Shown: in pieces, positions 8,591 through 18,359 of the stretch
Layout of the letters: every line of letters begins with the position of its first letter
Position numbering within the stretch: position 1 is the first letter of the stretch
Source: Shewanella piezotolerans WP3
GTDB lineage: Bacteria; Pseudomonadota; Gammaproteobacteria; Enterobacterales; Shewanellaceae
Reading direction: 5' to 3'
DNA length: 64,000 bases
Assembly (NCBI RefSeq): GCF_000014885.1
Contig: NC_011566.1
Span: 3,081,501 to 3,145,500 of the forward strand
Notes under the pieces: model-generated
Database searches by the model: none
What the model was told of the DNA's origin: nothing
The model's input: only the letters and a program-made list of their open reading frames with translations
Position numbers and translations under genes: made by a program

Positions 8591-10606
8591 TTACGACTTA
8601 AAGCGAGCCATCGCATTTATCAACTCTGAAGATTGAGATTCAGTCTCCTGAATGGTTACAGCTAAAGATTGTGTTTGAGTCACCGTACCGGAAGCCATTT
8701 CATCAATCTCTATAATCTCTTGATTCATCTGTATTGCCGTGCTTGATTGCTGGGTGATTGTTGAGGAAATATCGACCATATGCTGTTCAAGTTGCTCCAT
8801 CGAGGTCAAAATAGTTTCAAACTCTGGAATAACTGCAAGCGTCGCAGCTTTGTTGACTTTAGTCTCTTCTAACCCTTGGTTCATTACATCTACCGCATCT
8901 TTAGCCGTATTTTGCAGCTTGGCAACGATATCGTGAATTTGAGTCGTTGAAGTCTGAGTTCTAGAAGCTAAGTTGCGAACTTCGTCAGCGACAACAGCAA
9001 AACCGCGCCCCTGTTCACCAGCTCTTGCGGCTTCAATAGCCGCATTTAACGCTAATAGATTCGTCTGCTCAGCAATTGCGCCAATAACATTAACCACTTC
9101 ACCTATTTTGCTAGTATCTTGCTCTAATGCCGCAACGACGTCTGTTGCTTGTTGGATCTGATCAGCTAAAACGCCCATCCTTTCATTAACTGTTTCAATA
9201 TTTGCTACCCCACTGACAACCCCTTGCTTAGTTTCAGATGCGATGGCAGAGATATCTTGTGCACGACCCGCTACATGTTCGCTAGTCTGTGCCATTTCCA
9301 CAGATGCACTAGCTACACTCGCAAGTTGTGTTTTTTGCTGCCCTACAATGGCGTTAGTTTCAGTTGTAGATTGTAGGCTCTCCTGCGAGTTCTGATAGAA
9401 CTTATTCGCCATAGAACTGGACTCATTAACCATCAATTGAATTTTGCTGACAAAATCATTAAAAGCATCTGACAATTTTCCGAGTTCATCTTGTCGATTG
9501 ATATTAAGCCGACGGGTTAGATCCGCATCACCTTGACTGATTGAATGCATCGCTTGCTGCAGCTGTTGAAACGGCTTTAGCTGCCATTTGATGAGCAACC
9601 ACATAAACAGTGCAATGACACAGCTGAAAACGATAGAATTTAAAATGTTATCCCATATAGCGGTATCTATAGGCGCAGTGATTGCGCTTTCTGGCAACAT
9701 AACCGCGACGTTCCAGTGAACTTCTGGTAGCGCTCGCTCATAGGCTTGTATAAAAACGCGATATTGCTGGTTCTTCCACTGCACATGATGTTCAGTCATA
9801 TTTTTATTCTTATAGTCCTGCCACATAAGGCCAAAGCCTTGTGCGCCTTGCTGGCTATAGTTTTGATCGATACCAGCCATATCCAATGTGCTTAGGCCAT
9901 TAGTAACCATTTGATTGACCATGTCAGGAAAATTAACTAACAAGCCACTATCACTTACCACAAACACATCGAGTCCAGGATATACACTCTGTAAAGCCGC
10001 AAACTCTTGATTAACCTGCTCTAAATCCAAATCTAAGCCAACGGTTCCAATAAGATTACTCTGTTGGTCAAATGCTGGCGCTCTAAATGTTAAAAGAATT
10101 TCGCCATCAGCATCTAAGTAGGGATCATTAACATAATGATTCATTTGGCTAAGAAATTCTTGCCAAAATGGACGCTTGTTTATGTAGTAATCAGGATCTT
10201 TATTCTTACTATCATGGTCAAAATATTCCCATGTTGCTGTGGTAGTAAAAAAAAGGCTGACTAATGAAGGATCAAGCTTTATTAATGATTGGAAATACTT
10301 ACTGACTGGTTTTAACGCTTGGTGGTCTTCATAATCGATGCCACGCTCTTGAATCGACTTTATTGCAGCTGTGGTACTGGGGTGGGTAAACACTGCATCT
10401 AACTGGTTATTGCGCGAATACAGCATATGATCGATTTTACCGGTAAGTTGTTGCAATACTCTATCAACTTCTTCACTCAGTACAGCCGCAGACTCCTGTC
10501 GAACCTGGTAACTTTTGAGTATTAAGCTACCAAGTGTTATCAAGGTCAGCGTTAGCAATAGTCCTGCGATAAACTGCCGCGCCATACTCTGTTGAAGAAA
10601 AACCAT
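8591..10606 (-). CDS. Methyl-accepting chemotaxis protein with Cache sensor
   Basis: The 671-aa transmembrane chemoreceptor has TM1 at ~residues 10-30, a large periplasmic dCache-type sensor to ~310, TM2 at ~320-342 (SIVFSCVIALFMWLLIKW), a HAMP domain beginning QLKPFQQLQQAM, and a cytoplasmic signalling coiled coil. The conserved hairpin tip is present (NLLALNAAIEAARAGEQGRG). It relays ligand binding to CheA/CheW and sets the flagellar motor. No C-terminal CheR-tethering pentapeptide is seen (ends ARFKS). The sensor contains YINKRPFWQEF and PYLDADGEILLTF, as in amino-acid- or carboxylate-binding Cache domains, but the ligand is not deducible. GAAAGG supports the start. Confidence 0.93.
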   Translation of the reverse strand: MVFLQQSMARQFIAGLLLTLTLITLGSLILKSYQVRQESAAVLSEEVDRVLQQLTGKIDHMLYSRNNQLDAVFTHPSTTAAIKSIQERGIDYEDHQALKPVSKYFQSLIKLDPSLVSLFFTTTATWEYFDHDSKNKDPDYYINKRPFWQEFLSQMNHYVNDPYLDADGEILLTFRAPAFDQQSNLIGTVGLDLDLEQVNQEFAALQSVYPGLDVFVVSDSGLLVNFPDMVNQMVTNGLSTLDMAGIDQNYSQQGAQGFGLMWQDYKNKNMTEHHVQWKNQQYRVFIQAYERALPEVHWNVAVMLPESAITAPIDTAIWDNILNSIVFSCVIALFMWLLIKWQLKPFQQLQQAMHSISQGDADLTRRLNINRQDELGKLSDAFNDFVSKIQLMVNESSSMANKFYQNSQESLQSTTETNAIVGQQKTQLASVASASVEMAQTSEHVAGRAQDISAIASETKQGVVSGVANIETVNERMGVLADQIQQATDVVAALEQDTSKIGEVVNVIGAIAEQTNLLALNAAIEAARAGEQGRGFAVVADEVRNLASRTQTSTTQIHDIVAKLQNTAKDAVDVMNQGLEETKVNKAATLAVIPEFETILTSMEQLEQHMVDISSTITQQSSTAIQMNQEIIEIDEMASGTVTQTQSLAVTIQETESQSSELINAMARFKS

Positions 10607-11222
10607 GCCTTTCGATCTCCGTCATTATCATTATTAGAATTCTTATTAACAGTGTCTAATGAGATGAACCGCTTGAACCATCTACAAACCTACCGCTATT
10701 TTGAATCTCGCTACCATCATGCAAGATTTCATCTTTACCTACTGAACGTACAATAAAAAAATACAACTATAGAATACAATATACCCGCTGTAGTTTTATG
10801 TTGCTAGTCACCAACCAAAATTGCTATACGATTGAATCTAAATCAATATTTAATGATTCCAGATGAAATTAAATCAGGTAACTGCGCTAGAGACTCGGTA
10901 GCGACTAGTGTTTTCCTCGAAAACCTCAGCAACAAATAGTGTGAAATAAACTAGCCAGTCAGTGCAAAGGCAATATTCAGACGCTGATGTTGTCAATTAA
11001 ACTAAAAATACGCTGTATAAATCAGCCTCAGTTTGGCGGATCACAACGCAATTAATGTTTCTGAATTTAGAAGTGGAGGTATATGCTTAAGAATAGGCTC
11101 AGATAAAGGAAGCTTTGAGAACTTATGGGTTTAGTCTTTGGAGCGTTATACGTTCAGAAACGATTTAAATTTTAATCGTTTGATATAGAGACAAGTTAAG
11201 ACGATAGCTCCAGCAAACCATA
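10607..11222. other. Intergenic region, no gene recognised
   Basis: This AT-rich spacer lies between the chemoreceptor start and the terminator of the TCA operon. It holds the presumed chemoreceptor promoter. A good Shine-Dalgarno (GGAGGT at ~11075) precedes an ATG that opens only 7 codons, so it may be a relic. Nothing else was supported. Confidence 0.5.
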
Positions 11223-11253
11223 AAAAAACCGCTCTTAGAAGAGCGGTTTTTTT
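11223..11253 (-). terminator. Terminator of the sdh-suc cluster
   Basis: A strong hairpin (AACCGCTCTT/AAGAGCGGTT, 2-nt loop) is flanked by A and T runs, so it can work on both strands. It lies 17 bp past the sucD stop. Confidence 0.92.
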
Positions 11254-11269
11254 GAACTAAAAACAGTTA

Positions 11270-12142
11270 CTACCAACCTGTTTTAGTACGCAGAGCTTTA
11301 CCGATGTCAGCAAGAGAGCGAACAGTCGTCACACCTGCAGCTTCTAGAGCTGCAAACTTATCTTCAGCCGTACCTTTACCGCCAGCGATAATCGCGCCAG
11401 CATGACCCATACGTTTGCCTTCAGGTGCAGTAACACCAGCAATGTATGAAACAACAGGCTTAGTGACGTTAGCTTTGATGTATTCAGCCGCTTCTTCTTC
11501 AGCAGTACCACCAATTTCACCAATCATCACGATTGCTTCTGTTTGTGGATCGTTTTGGAACATTTCCAATACGTCGATGAAGTTAGTCCCTGGAATCGGG
11601 TCACCACCAATACCTACACAAGTAGATTGGCCAAAACCTTCATCAGTAGTTTGCTTAACCGCTTCGTACGTTAATGTACCAGAGCGTGAAACAATACCCA
11701 CTTTACCAGGCTTATGGATGTGACCAGGCATGATACCAATCTTACACTCACCAGGAGTGATAACACCTGGACAGTTAGGACCAATCATACGAACATTAGT
11801 TTCTTCAAGCTTAACTTTAACTTGAAGCATATCAAGCGTTGGGATCCCTTCAGTAATACAAACGATTAGCTCAATGCCACCGTCAATTGCTTCTAGGATT
11901 GCATCTTTACAGAAAGGTGCAGGAACGTAGATAACCGTTGCCGTTGCGCCAGTTTCAGCTACAGCATCTTTTACAGTATTAAATACTGGAAGACCTAAGT
12001 GAACTTGACCGCCTTTTCCAGGAGACACACCACCAACCATCTGAGTACCATAAGCGATAGCTTGCTCAGAGTGGAAAGTACCTTGACCGCCAGTGAAACC
12101 CTGACAGATTACTTTAGTATCTTTATTAATTAATACAGACAT
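11270..12142 (-). CDS. sucD: Succinyl-CoA ligase, alpha subunit
   Basis: SucD pairs with SucC to convert succinyl-CoA to succinate with formation of ATP or GTP. The 290-aa product has the CoA-binding Rossmann part (VICQGFTGGQGTFHSEQAI), GPNCPGVITPGECKIG, and the phospho-accepting histidine in RMGHAGAIIAGG (~His247). Length is standard. Its ATG shares one base with the sucC stop (TAATG), indicating translational coupling. It is the last gene of the minus-strand TCA cluster. Confidence 0.98.
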   Translation of the reverse strand: MSVLINKDTKVICQGFTGGQGTFHSEQAIAYGTQMVGGVSPGKGGQVHLGLPVFNTVKDAVAETGATATVIYVPAPFCKDAILEAIDGGIELIVCITEGIPTLDMLQVKVKLEETNVRMIGPNCPGVITPGECKIGIMPGHIHKPGKVGIVSRSGTLTYEAVKQTTDEGFGQSTCVGIGGDPIPGTNFIDVLEMFQNDPQTEAIVMIGEIGGTAEEEAAEYIKANVTKPVVSYIAGVTAPEGKRMGHAGAIIAGGKGTAEDKFAALEAAGVTTVRSLADIGKALRTKTGW

Positions 12143-13308
12143 TATTTGCTCTCCGCAGCTTTAACTACTTGCTCAGCCGCATCAGTCAGACTTGTAGCAG
12201 CAATGATGTCTAGATCAGAATTAGCAAGAACTTCACGACCAAGATCAGCGTTAGTACCTTCAAGACGAACAACTACAGGTACTTCAACGCCAACTTCTTT
12301 AACAGCACCAATGATGCCTTCAGCAATCATGTCACAACGAACGATACCGCCAAAGATGTTCACAAGAACCGCTTTAACATTAGAGTCAGACAAGATGATC
12401 TTGAATGCTTCAGCAACACGTTCTTTAGTTGCTCCGCCGCCAACGTCTAGGAAGTTAGCTGGCTTGCCGCCATGTAGGTTTACGATATCCATCGTACCCA
12501 TAGCAAGGCCTGCACCGTTAACCATGCAACCAACGTTTCCGTCTAGTGCTACGTAGTTAAGCTCAAACTTAGCCGCGTGAGCTTCACGAGCATCATCTTG
12601 TGATGGATCGTGCATTTCACGGATTTTTGGTTGACGGAAAAGTGCGTTACCGTCGATCCCGATCTTGCCATCTAGACAGTGAATGTTACCTTCGTCTGTG
12701 ATTACAAGCGGGTTGATTTCTAGCAGTGCGAAATCATGATCTTCAAACATTTTCGCTAAGCCCATAAAGACCTTAGTGAATTGCTTCATTTGAGTTGGAG
12801 TTAGACCCAACTTAAATCCAAGGTCACGTGCCTGGTATGGCTGGGGACCTGTTAGCGGATCAATAATTGCTTTGTGAATGAGCTCTGGCGTTTCTTCTGC
12901 CACAGTTTCAATTTCAACGCCGCCTTCAGTTGATGCCATGAACACAACACGTTGTGTTGCACGGTCAACAACAGCACCTAGGTACAATTCATTTGCAATG
13001 TCAGTACAGCTTTCTACTAAGATTTTAGCAACTGGCTGGCCCTTCTCATCAGTTTGGTAAGTCACTAAGTTCTTACCTAACCAATTTTCAGCAAATGCTC
13101 TTATCTCTTCTTTATCGCCAGTGACTTTAACGCCACCTGCTTTACCACGGCCGCCTGCGTGTACTTGACACTTAACAACCCACATATCACCGCCAATATG
13201 GCCTGCCGCTTCAACAGCTTCTTGAGCTGTATCACATGCAAAACCTTCTGACACTGGTAAACCATATTCGGCAAATAAAGATTTTGCCTGATACTCATGC
13301 AAATTCAT
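12142..13308 (-). CDS. sucC: Succinyl-CoA ligase, beta subunit
   Basis: The 388-aa subunit carries the ATP-grasp nucleotide-binding fold and the succinate site of succinyl-CoA synthetase. It starts [20 protein letters not shown], and contains [17 protein letters not shown], the metal-binding LEINPLV and [12 protein letters not shown], and ends with the CoA-ligase domain ([16 protein letters not shown]). It is full length, lies 81 bp after sucB on the same strand, and is coupled to sucD by a 1-base overlap. Confidence 0.98.
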
Positions 13309-13389
13309 GATGATCTATCCATTATACTTCTTGTCAATTTTTCAACAGGCCCTATTGGGCCTGCAACGAGGGTATTGTCTGCCTTAACC

Positions 13390-14580
13390 TTAAAGGTCAA
13401 GTAACAGACGAGTTGGGTCTTCTAGGAAGTCTTTAATGGCAACCAAATAACCAACCGACTCACGACCATCTACGATACGGTGGTCGTAAGAAAGTGCGAG
13501 GTACATCATAGGCAGGATTTCAACCTGACCATTAACTGCCATAGGGCGATCTTTAATGGCGTGCATGCCAAGAATCGCGCTTTGTGGCAGGTTCAAAATT
13601 GGAGTTGACATCAATGAACCAAATACACCGCCGTTAGTCACAGTGAAGTTACCACCAGTCATGTCAGCAACGGTTAATTTACCGTCACGTCCTTTAAGTG
13701 CTAATTCACGAACATTACGTTCAATATCGGCAAGGCTCATCTTATCGGTATCACGTAGTACTGGTGTTACAAGGCCACGTGGCGTTGAAACGGCAATGCT
13801 GACATCAAAGTAGTTGTGATAAACAATTTCATCGCCATCAATTGAAGCGTTAACTTCAGGGAAGCGCTTAAGTGCTTCAGTCACCGCTTTAACGTAGAAA
13901 GACATAAAGCCTAAACGGATGCCGTGACGCTTCTCAAAAATCTCTTGATACTGCTTACGAATATCCATAATTGGCTTCATGTTAACTTCGTTAAACGTCG
14001 TTAGCATCGCAGTTGAGTTTTTAGCCTCTAGCAGACGATTAGCAATCGTCTTGCGAAGACGTGTCATCGGTACACGCTTTTCGCTACGTTCAGCAAGCGG
14101 CGCAGCTACAGCAGCAGGAGCACTTGTTGGTGCAGGAGCTGCTTTAGCATTCTTAACGAAGGCTTCAACATCTTCTTTAGTAATACGCCCGCCCACACCT
14201 GTACCTTTAACCGCTGCAGCATCAATATTATGCTCAGCAATTAAGCGACGTACTGATGGGCTTAGCGCATCACTTGTCTCTTCAGCTTCTGCTGGTGTTG
14301 CCGCTTCAGCTTCTGCTTTAGTCACTTCTTGACCAGCAACAGCACCAGCAACAAAGTTAGCAATAATCGCTTCGCCTAAGACTGTATCGCCCTCTTCCGC
14401 AAGGAATTCAGCAATCTGACCATCTTCAGGTGCAACAACTTCAAGTACTACTTTATCAGTTTCAATATCAACAAGGATTTGATCACGAGAAACTTGCTCG
14501 CCAGCTTGAACGTGCCAAGTAGCAATAGTTGCATCAGCAACAGATTCTGGCAGTACGGGTACCTTAATTTCGATACTCAT
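13390..14580 (-). CDS. sucB: 2-oxoglutarate dehydrogenase E2 (dihydrolipoyl succinyltransferase)
   Basis: SucB is the core of the 2-oxoglutarate dehydrogenase complex and transfers the succinyl group to CoA. The 396-aa product has one lipoyl domain with the modified lysine in ETDKVVLEV (~Lys43), a peripheral subunit-binding domain at ~105-140 (SPSVRRLIAEH, GGRITKEDV), an Ala/Pro linker, and the catalytic domain with SYDHRIVDGRE (~His367, Asp371). AAAAAGGA precedes the start. The cluster has no lpd gene for the E3 subunit, which is therefore presumably encoded elsewhere, as is usual when E3 is shared with pyruvate dehydrogenase. Confidence 0.98.
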   Translation of the reverse strand: MSIEIKVPVLPESVADATIATWHVQAGEQVSRDQILVDIETDKVVLEVVAPEDGQIAEFLAEEGDTVLGEAIIANFVAGAVAGQEVTKAEAEAATPAEAEETSDALSPSVRRLIAEHNIDAAAVKGTGVGGRITKEDVEAFVKNAKAAPAPTSAPAAVAAPLAERSEKRVPMTRLRKTIANRLLEAKNSTAMLTTFNEVNMKPIMDIRKQYQEIFEKRHGIRLGFMSFYVKAVTEALKRFPEVNASIDGDEIVYHNYFDVSIAVSTPRGLVTPVLRDTDKMSLADIERNVRELALKGRDGKLTVADMTGGNFTVTNGGVFGSLMSTPILNLPQSAILGMHAIKDRPMAVNGQVEILPMMYLALSYDHRIVDGRESVGYLVAIKDFLEDPTRLLLDL

Positions 14581-14612
14581 GGATAACGATCCTTTTTATA
14601 TAATGTCTATTA

Positions 14613-17435
14613 CTACAGCTTTAATGCGCTGCTAATTAACGATTCTTGTTGCTGAGCGTGCAATGCAGGGTAACCACATGCTGGCGCAGCTGAAGCTTCA
14701 CGACCGGCATAACTCAGTTGAGCTCCTGCAGGTATTACGCTCCAGAAGTGATGCTGGCTACAATACCAAGCCCCCTGGTTCTGAGGCTCTTCTTGGCACC
14801 AAACGAAATCTTTAACATGGCTATAGTCAGCAAGTGCAGCGGCAGCTTCTTCATGTGGGAACGGATAAAGCTGCTCCACACGAATAAGTGCAACGTTGTC
14901 TTGGCCTTCTTTGCGACGACGTTCTAACAGCTCAAAGTAAACTTTACCGCTACAGAATACGACTCTGTCGACTTTACTCTTTTCTAGTTCATCAATTTCG
15001 CCGATAACATTCTGGAATGTCCCTTCAGCAAGCTCTTCCATGCTCGAAACCGCTAACGGATGACGAAGCAGTGACTTAGGTGACATAACCACAAGTGGGC
15101 GGCGCATAGGACGCACAACTTGGCGACGCAACATGTGATAAACCTGCGCCGGTGTAGATGGCACACAAACCTGCATATTATGGTTAGCACAAAGCTGTAA
15201 GAAACGTTCTAGACGTGCACTTGAATGCTCTGGACCTTGTCCTTCATAACCATGAGGTAATAGCATTGTAAGCCCACATAAACGGCCCCACTTTTGCTCA
15301 CCTGATGACAAGAACTGGTCAATCACTACCTGTGCACAGTTAGCAAAATCACCAAACTGCGCTTCCCAAAGCGTTAGTCCACCAGGTTCTGCCGTTGCAT
15401 AGCCATATTCAAATGCAAGCACTGATGCTTCTGATAACACAGAATCAGTCAGATCGATTGGACCTTGATCATCAGCGATATTACGCAGTGGCATGTAGGC
15501 CGTAGCGTCATTTTGATTATGCAAAACAGCGTGACGGTGGAAGAAAGTACCACGGCCTGAATCTTGGCCAGTAATGCGGATACGTTTCTTATCTTCAAGA
15601 ATTGATGCGTATGCTAATGTCTCAGCAAAGCCCCAATCTAACAACTTCTCACCTGATGCCATCAATAAACGATCTTTATAGATTTTGGCAACGCGAGATT
15701 GCAGCTTATGGCTTTCAGGAACATAACTAATTTTGTCAGCTAGGTTCTTGATCCTGTCCATCGACATCTGCGCGTCGTAGTTATCATTCCACTCCGCGCC
15801 AATGTAAGGCGTCCAGTCGACGGAGTGTAACGTCATCGGACGCCACTCTTTAACGACACAATCACCATCATCTAACGCGTCACGATAAGCATTCACCATC
15901 GAGGTTACGTCATCGGCGCCCATTGCATTTTCTGCAATTAGCTTGTCGGCGTAGATCTTTCTTGGCGTAGGATGCTTCTTAATTTTCGCGTACATCAATG
16001 GCTGAGTCGCACTCGGCTCATCGGCTTCGTTATGACCATGACGGCGATAACAAACCAGATCAATCACCACATCACGCTTAAATTCGTTACGGTAATCAAC
16101 GGCCAGTTGCGACACAAAAGCTACCGCTTCTGGGTCATCAGCGTTCACGTGGAAAATAGGGGCCTGTACCATCTTAGCGATATCAGTACAGTACTCTGTA
16201 GAACGAACATCTTCAGTTAAGTTAGTGGTGAAACCAACTTGGTTGTTGACCACAATGCGAATTGAACCGCCAACCTTAAAGCCACGAGTTTGTGACATGT
16301 TAAAGGTTTCTTGAACAATGCCTTGACCCGTTATTGCTGAATCACCATGAATGGTAATTGGCATCACTTGCAGGCCAGTATCACATTGGCGTCGATCTAA
16401 ACGAGCACGTACAGAGCCAATAACCACTGGATTGACGATCTCTAAGTGAGATGGGTTAAAAGCAAGTGCAAGGTGGACATTTCCGCCTGGGGTTTCAAAA
16501 TCAGATGAGAAACCTTGGTGATACTTCACATCACCACTGCCATTAAGCGCATCGCTGTGCTTACCAGCAAATTCATCAAACAGTTCTGACGGTTTCTTAC
16601 CCAGAATGTTAACTAATACGTTGAGTCTACCGCGATGTGCCATACCGATAACCACTTCTTTGGTACCCGCATCACCTGCACGATAGATAATCTCACGCAT
16701 CATAGGAACAAGCGCATCACCACCTTCCAGTGAGAAACGTTTTGCACCTGGGAACTTAGCACCAAGGTATTTTTCCATACCTTCTGCGGCATTAAGCCCT
16801 TCAAGAATTCGAGTTTTATCAGTTTTTGAGTAATTAGCAGAACCTAAAGATGGCTCAAGACGTTGCTGGATCCAACGCTTTTCATCTGTGTCCGTAATGT
16901 GCATATACTCAGCGCCAATCGAGCCACAATAGGTCGCTTTCAAGGCTTTAACCAGATCAACAAGCTTCATAGTGTCACCACCATGAGCAAATGAACCGGT
17001 ATTGAATTCACGCTGCATATCGTCACTATCTAGACCATGGAAAGCAGGGTCTAATTCAGAAACGGTATCGCGTTTCCAAATATCTAGCGGATCCAAGCTC
17101 GCGTTCTGGTGACCACGAAAACGGTGCGCGTTAATTAGCTGTAGGACTTTAACTTGTTTTGCATCGACTTCATGATCGGTCACTTTTGGTGAGCCTTTCT
17201 GACGTCCGTCTAATGCAAGACTACGAAAATAGTCACGTACTTTAGAGTGGGCAGCTTCAGGCACTTCACTAGAGGTACCATTCACTAGAGGGAGGTTATC
17301 AAACACGACTCGCCAGTCTTCTGTTACTGACTGTGGGTCATCTTGATAGGCTTCATACATCTCTTCTACATAGGTCGAATTCGCGCCATTTAGATGAGAC
17401 GATTCAAGCCAGGCTTTCATGATGCCTTGGTGCAT
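14613..17435 (-). CDS. sucA: 2-oxoglutarate dehydrogenase E1 component
   Basis: SucA is the thiamine-diphosphate-dependent E1 that decarboxylates 2-oxoglutarate. The preferred ATG at 17435 (MHQGIMKAWLESSHLNGAN) gives 940 aa, close to other SucA proteins. It is preceded by GAAAGGAATAG, whose AGGA is well placed, whereas a TTG at 17450 lies inside that purine-rich stretch. Recognisable parts are MEAYQDDP-type N-terminal E2-binding region, the catalytic HRGRLNVLVN and HGDSAITGQGIVQET segments, the nonpolar CYRRHGHNEADEP region, and GRGTFFHRHAVLHNQ. It is followed 32 bp later by sucB and preceded by a gap carrying the sdhB terminator. Confidence 0.97.
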   Translation of the reverse strand: MHQGIMKAWLESSHLNGANSTYVEEMYEAYQDDPQSVTEDWRVVFDNLPLVNGTSSEVPEAAHSKVRDYFRSLALDGRQKGSPKVTDHEVDAKQVKVLQLINAHRFRGHQNASLDPLDIWKRDTVSELDPAFHGLDSDDMQREFNTGSFAHGGDTMKLVDLVKALKATYCGSIGAEYMHITDTDEKRWIQQRLEPSLGSANYSKTDKTRILEGLNAAEGMEKYLGAKFPGAKRFSLEGGDALVPMMREIIYRAGDAGTKEVVIGMAHRGRLNVLVNILGKKPSELFDEFAGKHSDALNGSGDVKYHQGFSSDFETPGGNVHLALAFNPSHLEIVNPVVIGSVRARLDRRQCDTGLQVMPITIHGDSAITGQGIVQETFNMSQTRGFKVGGSIRIVVNNQVGFTTNLTEDVRSTEYCTDIAKMVQAPIFHVNADDPEAVAFVSQLAVDYRNEFKRDVVIDLVCYRRHGHNEADEPSATQPLMYAKIKKHPTPRKIYADKLIAENAMGADDVTSMVNAYRDALDDGDCVVKEWRPMTLHSVDWTPYIGAEWNDNYDAQMSMDRIKNLADKISYVPESHKLQSRVAKIYKDRLLMASGEKLLDWGFAETLAYASILEDKKRIRITGQDSGRGTFFHRHAVLHNQNDATAYMPLRNIADDQGPIDLTDSVLSEASVLAFEYGYATAEPGGLTLWEAQFGDFANCAQVVIDQFLSSGEQKWGRLCGLTMLLPHGYEGQGPEHSSARLERFLQLCANHNMQVCVPSTPAQVYHMLRRQVVRPMRRPLVVMSPKSLLRHPLAVSSMEELAEGTFQNVIGEIDELEKSKVDRVVFCSGKVYFELLERRRKEGQDNVALIRVEQLYPFPHEEAAAALADYSHVKDFVWCQEEPQNQGAWYCSQHHFWSVIPAGAQLSYAGREASAAPACGYPALHAQQQESLISSALKL

Positions 17436-17565
17436 TTCTATTCCTTTCAAACTTATACACGTGCTTAGCCAAAGTCATAAATACAGAACCTTCGAGCAAA
17501 CCCAAATTTTCTGTAATCTCTGTAGCCCCTAGAGTTCCAGATTTATCTTTATATTGTCTTCCGTG

Positions 17566-17603
17566 ACACAAAAAGAGTCACTTCCAATAAAGAAAGTGAC
17601 TCT
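17566..17603 (-). terminator. Terminator after sdhB
   Basis: The 10-bp stem AGAGTCACTT/AAGTGACTCT is followed on the minus strand by a T run. It lies between sdhB and sucA, so sdhCDAB and sucABCD may be partly separate transcripts. Confidence 0.8.
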
Positions 17604-17639
17604 CATAGAGCTATATCAATATCGGCTCTTTAAACTGCA

Positions 17640-18347
17640 TTAAACGGCTCTCTTCAGAAGCATAGACTTGATGTGTCCAATTGCTTTTGTCGGGTTAAGC
17701 CCTTTAGGACAAACATCAACACAGTTCATGATGCCGTGGCAGCGGAATACACTGTATGCATCATCAAGCTCCGACAAACGCTCTTCAGTCGCGGTGTCAC
17801 GACTGTCGATCAAGAAACGGTATGCGTGTAGCAAGCCGCTTGGACCGATGAACTTATCAGGGTTCCACCAGAATGACGGACAAGCTGTAGAACAACATGC
17901 ACACATAATACACTCATAGAGTCCATCTAAATGCTCACGCTCTTCAGGTGATTGCAGATGTTCACGCGCAGGCGTTTTTTCATCGTTAATCAGGTACGGC
18001 TTAATCTTTTCATACTGAGTGTAGAACTGAGTTAAGTCGACGATTAAGTCGCGCACTACAGGCATACCTGGTAGCGGGCGGATCTCAATCTTCTTGTTCT
18101 TGAAGGTAGAAACAGGCGTGATACACGCTAATCCGTTTTTACCATTCATATTCACACCGTCACTACCACACACGCCTTCACGGCATGAACGTCTAAATGA
18201 CAATGTTGAATCTAATTCTTTCAGCTTCATCAGTGCATCAAGGACCATCATATCGGTACCTTCATCCACTTCTAAAGTGTAATCCTTCATGTATGGCTTA
18301 GTATCTACATCAGGATTGTAGCGATAAACTGCAAATTCCAATTTCAT
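17640..18347 (-). CDS. sdhB: Succinate dehydrogenase iron-sulfur subunit
   Basis: SdhB passes electrons from the SdhA flavin to quinone. The 235-aa product has the plant-type 2Fe-2S motif (SCREGVCGSDG), then the 4Fe-4S motif CIMCACCSTACPS and the last cysteine cluster CHGIMNCVDVCPKGLNP. Length is normal. AAGGAG sits well before the ATG, 12 bp after sdhA. Confidence 0.98.
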   Translation of the reverse strand: MKLEFAVYRYNPDVDTKPYMKDYTLEVDEGTDMMVLDALMKLKELDSTLSFRRSCREGVCGSDGVNMNGKNGLACITPVSTFKNKKIEIRPLPGMPVVRDLIVDLTQFYTQYEKIKPYLINDEKTPAREHLQSPEEREHLDGLYECIMCACCSTACPSFWWNPDKFIGPSGLLHAYRFLIDSRDTATEERLSELDDAYSVFRCHGIMNCVDVCPKGLNPTKAIGHIKSMLLKRAV

Positions 18348-18359
18348 CGTCTCGACTCC

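Noticed and set aside
11083..11106. Seven-codon ORF behind a strong GGAGGT
   Set aside because: Too short to support; no regulated downstream gene on that strand.
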